From Bacteroidota bacterium (GTDB lineage: Bacteria; Bacteroidota; Bacteroidia; B-17B0; Aurantibacillaceae): a stretch of 64,000 bases of DNA. Location of the stretch: positions 39,210-103,209 of the forward strand of contig JADJDM010000025.1 of assembly GCA_016702705.1 (NCBI GenBank). Direction: 5' to 3'. Every line of letters begins with the position of its first letter. Within the stretch, counting starts at the first letter, position 1. Positions 54,375 through 62,567 of the stretch are shown piece after piece. The translations under genes were made by a program, and so were the position numbers. Under the pieces are notes generated by a model, which worked only from the letters and a program-made list of their open reading frames with translations, ran no database searches and was not told the origin of the DNA.

Positions 54375-54854
54375 ATGGCAAACACATACACGCAATTATA
54401 CATACATCTTGTTTTCGCTGTAAAACACAGAAACGCTTTGATAAAAAAAGAGTGGAGTTCTGATTTTGAAAAGTACATTACAGGTATTGTTCAAAATCAC
54501 AAACACAAATTGTTGGCGATAAAAACAATGCCCGACCATATTCATATTTTTATTGGTTATAATGTAAATCATCTAATTCCAGATTTGGTTGAAAACATTA
54601 AGACTTCGAGCAACGAGTGGGTTAAAACCAACAAGGTATCTAATTATAAATTTGAGTGGCAAAAAGGATATGGAGCATTTTCACATTCGAGAGCTCAGTT
54701 GGATACCGTTGTAAATTACATTTTAAATCAAGAAGAGCATCACAAGAAAAAATCGTTTAGAGATGAGTATTTGGAAATTCTTCGCAAAAATGATGTTGAA
54801 TTTAAAAACGAATATGTTTTTGAGTTTTTCGATAGAGATGGTAATTGGGAGTAG
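54375..54854 (+). CDS. REP-associated tyrosine transposase / IS200-like TnpA (copy 2)
   Basis: A protein of 159 residues, intact. HUH motif D-H-I-H-I-F-I near 55; nucleophile Tyr in V-V-N-Y-I-L-N-Q-E-E-H-H-K-K near 115. It begins M-A-N-T-Y-T-Q-L-Y-I-H-L-V-F-A-V-K, nearly identical in layout to copy 1 but diverged elsewhere. Downstream is its own hairpin field with different stem sequence. It starts 20 bases after the toxin gene. Confidence 0.87.
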   Translation: MANTYTQLYIHLVFAVKHRNALIKKEWSSDFEKYITGIVQNHKHKLLAIKTMPDHIHIFIGYNVNHLIPDLVENIKTSSNEWVKTNKVSNYKFEWQKGYGAFSHSRAQLDTVVNYILNQEEHHKKKSFRDEYLEILRKNDVEFKNEYVFEFFDRDGNWE

Positions 54855-54865
54855 CAGTAGGTTTC

Positions 54866-55028
54866 GGTGCGCTGCACCTTATTATTTATCGGGATTAGAC
54901 TTTTTTACAAAGGTTGCGCGGCGCTGCCGCTAAGGATTCAACTATACTTCAAACAAATACAAAACAGCTGCAGAGCAGCAAAAGATTTGTAATGCCCAGT
55001 GCCCCTCAAAATATAGGTGCAGAGCACC
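54866..55028. repeat. REP-like hairpins of copy 2 (GCT and AGA loops)
   Basis: Four perfect five-base hairpins with three-base loops: GGTGC-GCT-GCACC (54866-54878), GCGGC-GCT-GCCGC (54918-54930), GCTGC-AGA-GCAGC (54967-54979) and GGTGC-AGA-GCACC (55016-55028). The GCT pair precedes the AGA pair, the same order as the GCT/GAT then AGA/GTA order of the 32.5-33 kb field. No gene is seen between 54854 and 55158. Confidence 0.9.
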
Positions 55029-55063
55029 GCAACCTTGTTGGAATCGAAATTATCACATGCAAT

Positions 55064-55101
55064 GCTAACGTGCAATGCCAGCGCTATATTTCCGCGCTAA
55101 C
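55064..55101. repeat. 38-bp dispersed repeat (copy 2)
   Basis: Same length and ends (GCTAAC ... ATTTCCGCGCTAAC) as 47676-47713. The two copies flank the whole defence/toxin block at its left edge and near its right end. Confidence 0.65.
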
Positions 55102-55114
55102 CAGAAACAAACAA

Positions 55115-55152
55115 ACATTATCAAATTTTCAAATTAGCCAATTTTCAAATCA
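55115..55152. repeat. ACATTATCAAATTTTCAAAT dispersed repeat
   Basis: Third copy of the AT-rich repeat: ACATTATCAAATTTTCAAAT then TAGCCAATTTTCAAAT. It ends six bases before the stop of the minus-strand TPR gene. Confidence 0.75.
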
Positions 55153-55157
55153 GCAAC

Positions 55158-56189
55158 TTACTTCTTCATCTCCCCCAGCCTAGCAGCTGCATCATTAGCA
55201 TAAAAACCTTTTTTCTCATTAATTTTAATTAATAAAGAAATAGCTTGTTGGGTTTCGCCTAGTTTGGCATAACTTAAAGCGCGGTACCACTCTGCCTCTT
55301 GTTGAAAAACATGGTTCTTGCTTTTTAAAACCATATTCAAACGCTCAATTGCTACCGATGGTTTGCCTGTGTAGTAATTGCAAAGGGCAGAGTAAAACAA
55401 TGCGTTTACATCTGTGCTATTGTATCCAATTAATTCTTCAAACAAGGCGTCTGCTTTTTTGTATTGAGCTTTATTAAAACGCTTTAAGGCATCTTTTAAT
55501 AATTGATCCATGGTGTAAGGAAGCAATGAAGTCTTTTCGCTTTTTGCTTGTAGGTAAGAATTTACGTTTTCATACTCTGCACCTAAACCATTACGCACAA
55601 TAGTAAAAGAACGTTGATGTTTAAAGTACAAAGTTTGATATTCGGTAATTTTTAAATCGTAAATATAAATGTAACCTGCATTGGGTAACAAACTCAAATA
55701 GGTTTCAGGTGGAGATGCTTTAGGAATTGTATCAACAAAAGGAACATCTCTAATTGCCATGTCTTCCATACTCATGTTATTCATAAAATGAGTACCGCTG
55801 TTTTCTTGTGTAAAATGTTGCTTGCGAATTTCTTTGTTAGTGGTAATAGCAGTATCGTTGCTCACTAGCTCGCTCACAATGGTATCAATGGTATTGGCAG
55901 CAGCTAAAATATCCTTTTTAATCGGGGCAGCTTCGTTTGGGCTAACACCAATTTGTATAATTTCATTTTTATTAAACAACACCACACCCAACACCAAAGT
56001 AAATCCAATAACTAATACCGAAACAAAAATATTATTTCCCTTGCTCTTTGGCTTTGCCTTGCCTTGCTGCACACGGGCATCAATCCTCGAGAAAATATCA
56101 TCCACATCGGCCTGATTAATTTTTTCTTCGCCCAGCGATGCTAGGTGGTCGAAAAAATCTGCATCATTATATTTAATTTCCTTTTTCAT
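55158..56189 (-). CDS. membrane-anchored TPR protein, probable anti-sigma partner
   Basis: A protein of 343 residues: a cytoplasmic N-terminus (1-50), one membrane helix (NNIFVSVLVIGFTLVLGVVL near 52-71) and a periplasmic C-terminal region with TPR-type helices from 230. The start overlaps the stop of the sigma gene by four bases (ATGA), so the two are translationally coupled. The likely role is membrane control of that sigma factor, inferred from position and topology. Confidence 0.75.
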   Translation of the reverse strand: MKKEIKYNDADFFDHLASLGEEKINQADVDDIFSRIDARVQQGKAKPKSKGNNIFVSVLVIGFTLVLGVVLFNKNEIIQIGVSPNEAAPIKKDILAAANTIDTIVSELVSNDTAITTNKEIRKQHFTQENSGTHFMNNMSMEDMAIRDVPFVDTIPKASPPETYLSLLPNAGYIYIYDLKITEYQTLYFKHQRSFTIVRNGLGAEYENVNSYLQAKSEKTSLLPYTMDQLLKDALKRFNKAQYKKADALFEELIGYNSTDVNALFYSALCNYYTGKPSVAIERLNMVLKSKNHVFQQEAEWYRALSYAKLGETQQAISLLIKINEKKGFYANDAAARLGEMKK

Positions 56190-56796
56190 TTTGCGTGGGG
56201 ATTAACTGTCATTTTTTGTTTTTCCAAAATCAACAACTTTAAATTGCGCTTGCCGTTTTGTATATAACTCTTCACTTCTAAACTGCTGTAACCTGTTATG
56301 CCTCTATTTGCTGATAGGATTTATTTTGCAAGTAAAACAAGTCGATACACTTACGTTGCCCTTCTTTCAAATCATTCAAGGATTCCTTCAATAATTTCTC
56401 ATTCAACTCTGCATCCTTAATTTTTTTCTAAAGCCAGTTCGGTTTCTTCACTTTGCATCGTGTACTCGTGTTCCTGATAATCGTTTAAGCGTTTCTTATC
56501 TGTTTTTTGTTTGCGAATAACAGAGATGCAATAATTACGAACCACAAAACTTAACCAGCCTTTAAAGTTGTCTACTTCCCTACTCTTCAGCTCCACAATC
56601 AGCTTATCAAAAATTTGCATCACATGATCTTTGGCTTCGTCCTTATCGTTAAAATAATAAACACAGGCGCCTAAAATTTGTTTTGCATAACGTTTATATA
56701 ATTCACCAATAAAACTAAATCGCCCGTTTGCCTGTATTGCAGCAACAATACCGAATCTTCAGCAGCATTTATTTTTGATTTATCAGTAGAGAACAT
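56186..56796 (-). CDS. ECF-type sigma factor, three frameshifts
   Basis: Read from ATG 56796, the frame breaks at a T-run near 56725, an A-run near 56420 and again near 56310. Joined, it gives about 203 residues: M-F-S-T-D-K-S-K-I-N, then region 2 with FNDKDEAKDHVMQIFDKLI and W-L-S-F-V-V-R-N-Y-C, and region 4 with EGQRKCIDLFYLQNKSYQQI and G-Y-S-S-L-E-V-K-S-Y. Only the middle is open (56417-56623). Breaks are most likely errors. Confidence 0.78.
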
Positions 56797-56966
56797 AAAC
56801 CTGATTTAGTAATAAGACGCAAGGTACTGCAAATTCCATAATTTTTTAAAGGGTTGGGAATTAGTTTGTTAAGTTGATTAGTTTATTTGGTTTGGAGTTT
56901 ATAGTTTCGGGTTTGTAATTGGGGTCGGTTTGGAAATTTCGTTGTTAAACTCCCACGCACTTTCTT

Positions 56967-57063
56967 CCCGAATTCTCGGGACGCTCGAAATGACTGCGCG
57001 CGCACCACATGTCACTTCAAATAACAACGAATGTCAGTTCGAGCGCTAGTCGAGAATGGACAT
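56967..57063. repeat. TGTCAGTTCGAGCG-type intergenic repeat
   Basis: Two facing units: CCCGAATTCTCGGG then ACGCTCGAAATGAC on the left, TGTCAGTTCGAGCGCTAG then TCGAGAATGGACAT on the right. This resembles a repeat I recall as very common between genes of Flavobacteriia and relatives. The gap 56797-57083 holds no gene. Confidence 0.65.
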
Positions 57064-57083
57064 TAACGAGATGCTAAATAAAC

Positions 57084-57953
57084 CTAGAAATACAAATCCT
57101 CTGCTTTCAATCGCAAGTAACGACGAACAGATAATGCAGAACTTAATCCTGAAATTAAAATACCGATTACGATAACGATACCGAATAACATTAATAGCCA
57201 ATTTTCATCTTGAACAATTAATAATTCAGGTATGTAACGTGTTGCAATAAAAATGAAGGTTCCTAATAAAGTCATTGCTAACACTGCAGCTATTACACCA
57301 TTTATTATTCCTTTAATTATAAATGGCTTCCTAATAAAGCCTTGAGTTGCACCCACTAGATACATGGTTCTAATTAAAAAACGTTTTGAATAAATAGATA
57401 AACGAATTGTATTATTAATTAATCCAACGGAAATAATAACTAAAAGCATTGTAAAGAATGATACTCCATAACTAAGTCTCTTTTCTGTTGAATTAATATT
57501 CTCAATTAAAACTTTCTGATAAACAACTTCCTTTACAATTCGATTAGAACTAATTTCCTTTTCAATCCAAGCAACACTGTCGGCATTAGCATAATTAGAT
57601 TTTAATTTAACGTTAACGGAATTTGGTAATGGATTATAACCTAAAAAAGCAACGAAATCATCGCCAGTTTCTTGTTTCATCTCTTCTGCAGCTTCTTCTT
57701 TTGATTTATAAACGGCACTTTTCACATAAATAGCGGCATCCATATCTTTTCTTAATTTCTCAATATCCGATAATGAAGCTGTTTCTTTTAAATAAATTTG
57801 AAATCCAATATTCTCTTTATAGTAATCCTTTAGCTTTTCAGCATTCAATAAACACCAGGCCAAAAAGGCTAATAAAAATAAAACTAAGGTTAAACTAACT
57901 ATAACAGTTACAGATGATGTTTTGAATTTATTGCTTACAGAATTACTTGCCAC
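57084..57953 (-). CDS. ftsX: cell division protein FtsX-like permease
   Basis: A protein of 289 residues with an N-terminal helix (VTVIVSLTLVLFLLAFLAW), a periplasmic loop (55-160) and three C-terminal helices. F-Q-I-Y-L-K-E-T-A and R-T-M-Y-L-V-G-A-T are typical FtsX segments. With FtsE it forms an ABC-type complex that regulates cell-wall hydrolases at division. No ftsE is adjacent, which is common in Bacteroidota. Confidence 0.9.
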   Translation of the reverse strand: MASNSVSNKFKTSSVTVIVSLTLVLFLLAFLAWCLLNAEKLKDYYKENIGFQIYLKETASLSDIEKLRKDMDAAIYVKSAVYKSKEEAAEEMKQETGDDFVAFLGYNPLPNSVNVKLKSNYANADSVAWIEKEISSNRIVKEVVYQKVLIENINSTEKRLSYGVSFFTMLLVIISVGLINNTIRLSIYSKRFLIRTMYLVGATQGFIRKPFIIKGIINGVIAAVLAMTLLGTFIFIATRYIPELLIVQDENWLLMLFGIVIVIGILISGLSSALSVRRYLRLKAEDLYF

Positions 57954-58100
57954 GTTACACTAATTTTATTCTACTAAAATACAGTAAAGGCCAACGCATG
58001 AAAGTTTTGATTAAGCTAAGTATTAACATTTGCCTGTTAAGAATGAATCCCAAATAATACCGAAACAATATTTACTTTCGAGGAATCAAAATTTAAGCAA

Positions 58101-58944
58101 ATGACATTACATCCAGTAAACAGCGGAAACTTTAAATTAGATGGCGGCGCTATGTTTGGCGTAGTACCAAAAAGTATTTGGAACAGAACAAATCCGGCTG
58201 ACGAAAACAACATGTGCAACTGGGCAATGCGCTGTTTATTAGTGGAAAGCCGTAACCGACTTATACTAATAGATAATGGTATTGGTGATAAACAAGACGC
58301 TAAGTTTTTCTCTTATTATTTCCTTAACGGAGATGATACCTTAGAGAAAACAGTAAATAAAGCAGGCTTTTCATTTGATGATATTACCGATGTGTTTTAA
58401 CTCACTTACATTTCGATCATTGCGGTGGAAGTATTAAGTATGCAGATAGCAGCAGAACAAAACTCACAACCACATTTAAAAAAACGCAACCTATTGGAGC
58501 AATGCACAACACTGGAAATGGGCAACCGAACCAAATCCACGCGAAAAAGCTTCCTTTATGAAGGAAAACATTATGCCTATTCAAGAAAGCGGACAATTAA
58601 AGTTTATTGAAAAAGAAGGCGAGTTTATTCCAGGAATGGATTTGTTATTTACTTATGGTCACACCGATGCTATGATGTTGCCCGTATTAAGCTATAAGGA
58701 TAGAAAAATATTGTATACAGCTGATTTAATTCCTTCGGTTGGTCATTTACCTTTGCCTTATGTAATGGGTTATGATGTCAGACCATTGGAAACATTAAAA
58801 GAAAAGAGAGAATCCTAACAAAAGCGGCGCAAGAAGATTGGTTATTGTTTTTGAGCACGATGCGGCAAACGAAATGTGTTCCTTAGAAATGACCGAAAAG
58901 GAAGAAAGGAATCCGGAGCTTTTGTCATTTTTTATATTCTTTAG
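58101..58944 (+). CDS. MBL-fold metallo-hydrolase, several frameshifts
   Basis: About 280 residues after correction. The open start (M-T-L-H-P-V-N-S-G-N-F) stops at 58400 before L-T-H-L-H-F-D-H-C-G-G, the H-x-H-x-D-H zinc motif, which appears when one T is restored. Later parts have Y-G-H-T-D-A-M, T-A-D-L-I-P-S and F-E-H-D-A. At least four breaks, mostly in A- or T-runs. A hydrolase of unknown substrate. The frequency of breaks suggests poor consensus. Confidence 0.75.
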
Positions 58945-58976
58945 AACTCATAAAAGTATAATTTCTCACAAAAACG

Positions 58977-58984
58977 TATATTTG
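58977..58984 (+). promoter_or_regulatory. -7 element of the DUF1573 gene
   Basis: TATATTTG, 19 bases before the ATG at 59004. No clear -33. Confidence 0.5.
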
Positions 58985-59003
58985 CGCTCCAAAATTAATA
59001 ACA

Positions 59004-59478
59004 ATGAAGAAGATTATTTTATCAGTTTCAACAGCAATCTTGTTAGCTGCTTGTGGTAGTGATGATAGTAAAATCTCAACCAATGACATTAACATTAGTG
59101 TTTCTGCTAATGGAACTCAAAAGCAGGTAGTTTACCTGTTATCGAGTTTGAAGAAGAAACGCATGATTTCGGAAAAATTACCCAAGGAGAAAAGTATCTT
59201 TCAGTTTTAAATTTAAAAATACAGGGAAATCTAATTTATTGATTTCTTCGGCGCAAGCAAGCTGCGGATGTACAGTGCCTAAACCACCAAAAGATCCTTT
59301 AGCACCAGGTGCAACAGATAAAATTGACGTTACTTTTGATAGCAACGGAAAATCAGGGAAGTTTGACAAACAAGTTACTGTTATAACCAACTGTGACCCA
59401 AACACGAAAGTATTAAAAATTACAGGTGAAATTATTGTGCCTGTGAGCAATGAACCAAATAAAACAACAACAAAATAA
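59004..59478 (+). CDS. DUF1573 lipoprotein, two frameshifts
   Basis: Lipobox L-L-A-A-C-G; after single-base corrections near 59123 and 59193 the frame reads H-D-F-G-K-I-T-Q-G-E-K, F-S-F-K-F-K-N-T-G-K and SCGCTVPKPPKDPLAPG, the DUF1573 Ig-like domain. About 158 residues, probably periplasmic. It lies 15 bases upstream of yajC, and both are co-directional. Confidence 0.82.
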
Positions 59479-59493
59479 AACAAAACAACAATT

Positions 59494-59818
59494 ATGAATT
59501 TTACACTTTTACAAGCAGCAGCTCCAGCAGCAGGCGGAGGATACATGCAAATAGTAATGCTAGTATTGATTATCGTAGTATTTTACTTTTCATGATTCGC
59601 CCTCAAACTAAAAAGCGAAAGAGGCTAAGAAATTTCAAGAAGGAGTTAAAAAGGCGACAAATCGTTACCATTGGTGGTATCATCGGTAAAATTGCCGAAG
59701 TTCAAGATAATCTTATACAATTGAAGTTGAAGGTGCAACTAGAATTAGAATTTTAAAAACTGCTATTTCTCAAGAAAATTCAGCTGCTTTAAATGCTGCT
59801 GATGTTCCTAAGGCTTAA
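59494..59818 (+). CDS. yajC: Sec translocon accessory subunit YajC, frameshifted
   Basis: The N-terminus MNFTLLQAAAPAAGGGYMQI leads into one membrane helix, then (with corrections) F-M-I-R-P-Q-T-K-K, I-V-T-I-G-G-I-I-G-K-I and a short tail to A-D-V-P-K-A at 59818. About 108 residues. It associates with SecDF in the inner membrane. At least three single-base breaks. Confidence 0.85.
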
Positions 59819-59833
59819 TTAGATTTTAGTTAT

Positions 59834-59864
59834 AAAAAGCCTCATCGATTTGACGAGGTTTTTT
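59834..59864 (+). terminator. terminator of yajC
   Basis: GCCTCATC/GACGAGG stem with one mismatch and a T-run, 16 bases after the stop. Confidence 0.75.
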
Positions 59865-59982
59865 ATAAATCTTATTCAAAATCATCTCAGTTAACAGTCT
59901 TAGCTGAATCGGAAATCTCTTCCCCTTAATTTAAATGAATTAGGTTCCAACATCAATAGTTAATATACCTATATTACTTTGA

Positions 59983-60273
59983 TTACAAAACTTGACTTGT
60001 TAATGACGCTTTATTGTCCATCCGCAGTAATCCCAACATCCCTTGATGAACATACACAGATGCCACATTTGATTTAAGCACTTTAACATTGTATGTTCCT
60101 TGGTCCCTTTCTTTAAATTCTTTAGATTCAATTACTCCTAAAACAATTACATTGTACTTTTTTAATTCCTTAATATCCCTTTCCCTATTACTTTCGTAAT
60201 TATAATCCACAATAAAGAACATTATTATTAAACATTACTAAACCAATACGAATAAAATTTTCTTTAAATTCAT
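59983..60273 (-). CDS. small hypothetical membrane-anchored protein, broken
   Basis: ATG 60273 gives M-N-L-K-K-I-L-F-V-L-V, then two stops, and the same frame continues M-F-F-I-V-D-Y-N-Y-E-S-N-R to V-L at 59983 (79 residues). An N-terminal hydrophobic anchor and a polar domain with V-Y-V-H-Q-G-M-L-G. Start and stop overlap with the gene upstream (ATGA). No family recognised. Confidence 0.45.
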
Positions 60274-60670
60274 AATTTAGCTGAATCGCTAATCTTCCCA
60301 TTATTATTAAATGTCATGTTCATCATCATAAATAACACCACTCATCGTGAAAAGTTTTAACATCAGCCACAGAATCTTCTTGTTATTTATTTTTTGTCAA
60401 TGTACTTACCATCGAGAACATATCTCTTATTTCCAATTTTATAAAGCACAATTGCTCTATTAGCATTAGGCGTAACATTTTTCCATCTTCCAATAATTTC
60501 AGCACCCGCTGTATCGGCAGTTGCCCCGTTGATGATTTATCAGCAGTTTTTTCTACTTTCACTTCCGTTTGTATTACAACGGTTTATCAGCAGCAGGAAC
60601 TTTCTTGCTCCGCTGTTTCATTAGCACAAAATAATAATCAGGCTGGGAATAATAGGATTATTTTTTTCAT
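60270..60670 (-). CDS. small hypothetical lipoprotein-like gene, heavily broken
   Basis: Starts M-K-K-I-I-L-L-F-P-A; pieces in several frames include A-E-I-I-G-R-W-K-N-V-T-P-N-A-N-R, Y-K-I-G-N-K-R-Y-V-L-D-G-K-Y-I-D-K-K and M-T-F-N-N-N-G-K-I-S-D-S-A-K-L. No family recognised. The pieces fit one gene of about 130 residues if the breaks are errors. Confidence 0.4.
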
Positions 60671-60707
60671 AGATTAAAATGTAGTTTAAATTTTTAGTTC
60701 AATAAAA

Positions 60708-60735
60708 ACTCCGTTACAAATAAGTAACGGAGTTT
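60708..60735 (-). terminator. terminator of icd
   Basis: Perfect ACTCCGTTAC/GTAACGGAGT stem with an A-run on the plus strand (U-tail on the minus strand), 22 bases downstream of the icd stop. Confidence 0.85.
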
Positions 60736-60756
60736 AGTATTAATTCAATCCGGAAA

Positions 60757-61964
60757 TTACTTTCCTAATTTCTTCTTTAAATTTTCATCTAAAGCAGCTA
60801 AGAAATCTTCACGTTTAGTAATGTTTACCTAACTCAATTTGTCATGTACACAAACTGCTAAGTCTTTTGTCATTTTACCACTTTCGATAGTTTCAACACA
60901 AACTTGCCCTAAAGCGTGACAGAAATTGATTAATTCTTGGTTACCATCTAATTTACCACGGGAATTCTAAAACCTCTTGTCCAAGCAAAAATAGATGCTA
61001 CTGGATTAGTTGAAGTAGATTTACCAGCTGAGGACCGCGGAAATGACGAGTTACAGTACACATGAGCAGCTTCGCTTCCATAATTTTTCCATCAGAGTAA
61101 TTAACACAGATGTCATTAAACCTAATGATCCAAATCCTTGACAACGCTGTCAGATTGAACATCACCATCATAATTTTTACATGCCCAAACAAAGTTACCG
61201 TTCCACTTTCAATGCAGAAGCAACCATATCATCAATTAAACGATGTTCAAACGATACCCGCAGCTTCAAATTTAGCTTCGATAATCTTTGATAAATTTCT
61301 TCCAAATATCTCTGAAAGAAACCATCGTATTTTTAAGATCGTATTTTTAGTAGATAAGTATAAAGGCCATTTTTTGTTTAATGCAACGTTAAAACAAAGA
61401 GAGCAAATCCACGGATAGACTCTTCTACATTGTACATTCCATTGAAACACCTGCACCTTAAATTGGTAAATTTCCGTGCTCAATTACTTTACCATCTTCA
61501 CCTTCAAACTTCATTGTTAACTTTGCCTTTTCCTGGTACACCGAAATCAGTAGCTTTGTATTGATCACCAAATGCATGACGTCCAACGATGATTGAGGCG
61601 CCAGTTAGTAACTTAAACGATTACATTTGCACAAACGATTGGCTCACGAAACAGTTCCATCCAAAATATTACGGATAGTACCATTTGGCGATTTCTACAT
61701 TTGCTTTTGTTGAACTCTTTTACACGTGCCTCGTCACGGAGTAATAGTAGCGCATCTTAATACCAACTCACTTCTTAATTGCTTCAGCAGCACCAATAGC
61801 AACTCGTCATTGGTTGCATCACGATGTTCCATTCTAAGTCGTAGTATTTAATATCCACATCAAGGTATGGAACGATTAATTTGCCTTTAATAAATTTCCA
61901 AATGATCGGTCATTTCATCTCCGTCTAATTTTACGTCGTGGTTTGCTAGTTCAATTTTGCTCAT
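60757..61964 (-). CDS. icd: NADP-dependent isocitrate dehydrogenase (eukaryote-like), heavily frameshifted
   Basis: From ATG 61964 (M-S-K-I-E-L-A-N-H-D-V-K-L-D-G-D-E-M-T) to L-K-K-K-L-G-K at 60757, about 410 residues. Fragments in all three frames: M-E-H-R-D-A-T-N-D, L-N-K-K-W-P-L-Y-L-S-T-K-N-T-I-L-K, E-A-A-G-I-V-Y-E-H-R-L-I-D-D-M-V-A, N-Y-D-G-D-V-Q-S-D and H-G-T-V-T-R-H-F-R. They match homodimeric IDH1-like enzymes that make 2-oxoglutarate and NADPH. More than ten indels; no long open frame survives. A TCA-cycle enzyme is unlikely to have decayed this way in otherwise conserved sequence. Confidence 0.88.
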
Positions 61965-62126
61965 AAAATATGTTAATTGATTTTTAATTTACAAGTTTCA
62001 AATATAAATTTTTTTGGGAAACATAACTAATATAAGGGTAAAATGTGCAAAAATTGATTTATTTAGACAAATTACAAATTTCACTGATTAAAGGCACCCT
62101 GCCAAATTATACCTTAACTTTGGATC

Positions 62127-62504
62127 GTGAAAAAAGCCCTAATAATTTTAAATTTCCTTCTTTTCTGTTCTCAGCAACAGAATTAAAGGAGTTTTGGAAA
62201 TTATCTGACTTTGGTTGAGCACTCAGGAGGAACACAAAAGTTAATAAAAACATCTCTTTGTTCATTTGTTGATGCATTACAGTACTCTAGCGAGTGAGGC
62301 GATGCTGAAAAGAGACATCAACTTCCATTTAAAAACACGATCATTGTTTTGTAGCTGATAATACATTCTCTATTCACAAAACAGTTCGTTCACTTTCAAT
62401 CGCCTGAGAAAAAAGTAAGTGCACATATTTATATCCGCATTCATCTTTTTATTCCTTCCAGGTATTTCCCAACAAACATTTGGCAACCGCCTAGGTTTTC
62501 TTAA
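62127..62504 (+). CDS. small exported hypothetical protein upstream of cusA, frameshifted
   Basis: GTG start directly after a TAACTTTG -7 element (62115-62122): M-K-K-A-L-I-I-L-N-F-L-L-F-C-S-Q. Later in-frame pieces are L-T-L-V-E-H-S-G-G-T-Q and S-A-H-I-Y-I-R-I-H ending W-Q-P-P-R-F-S. Similar small proteins precede RND metal pumps in Bacteroidota, as far as I recall. Metal-related function is a guess. Confidence 0.45.
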
Positions 62505-62567
62505 TTAAATTTTAATTCAACTGTTAGCATAAGCTTCAACAGCATGTATCATTATTAATTAAGAAAT

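Noticed and set aside
54375..54854. Complete IS200/IS605 element with TnpB
   Set aside because: No tnpB or guide RNA-like region; the hairpin field and short protein fit stand-alone REP-type transposases.
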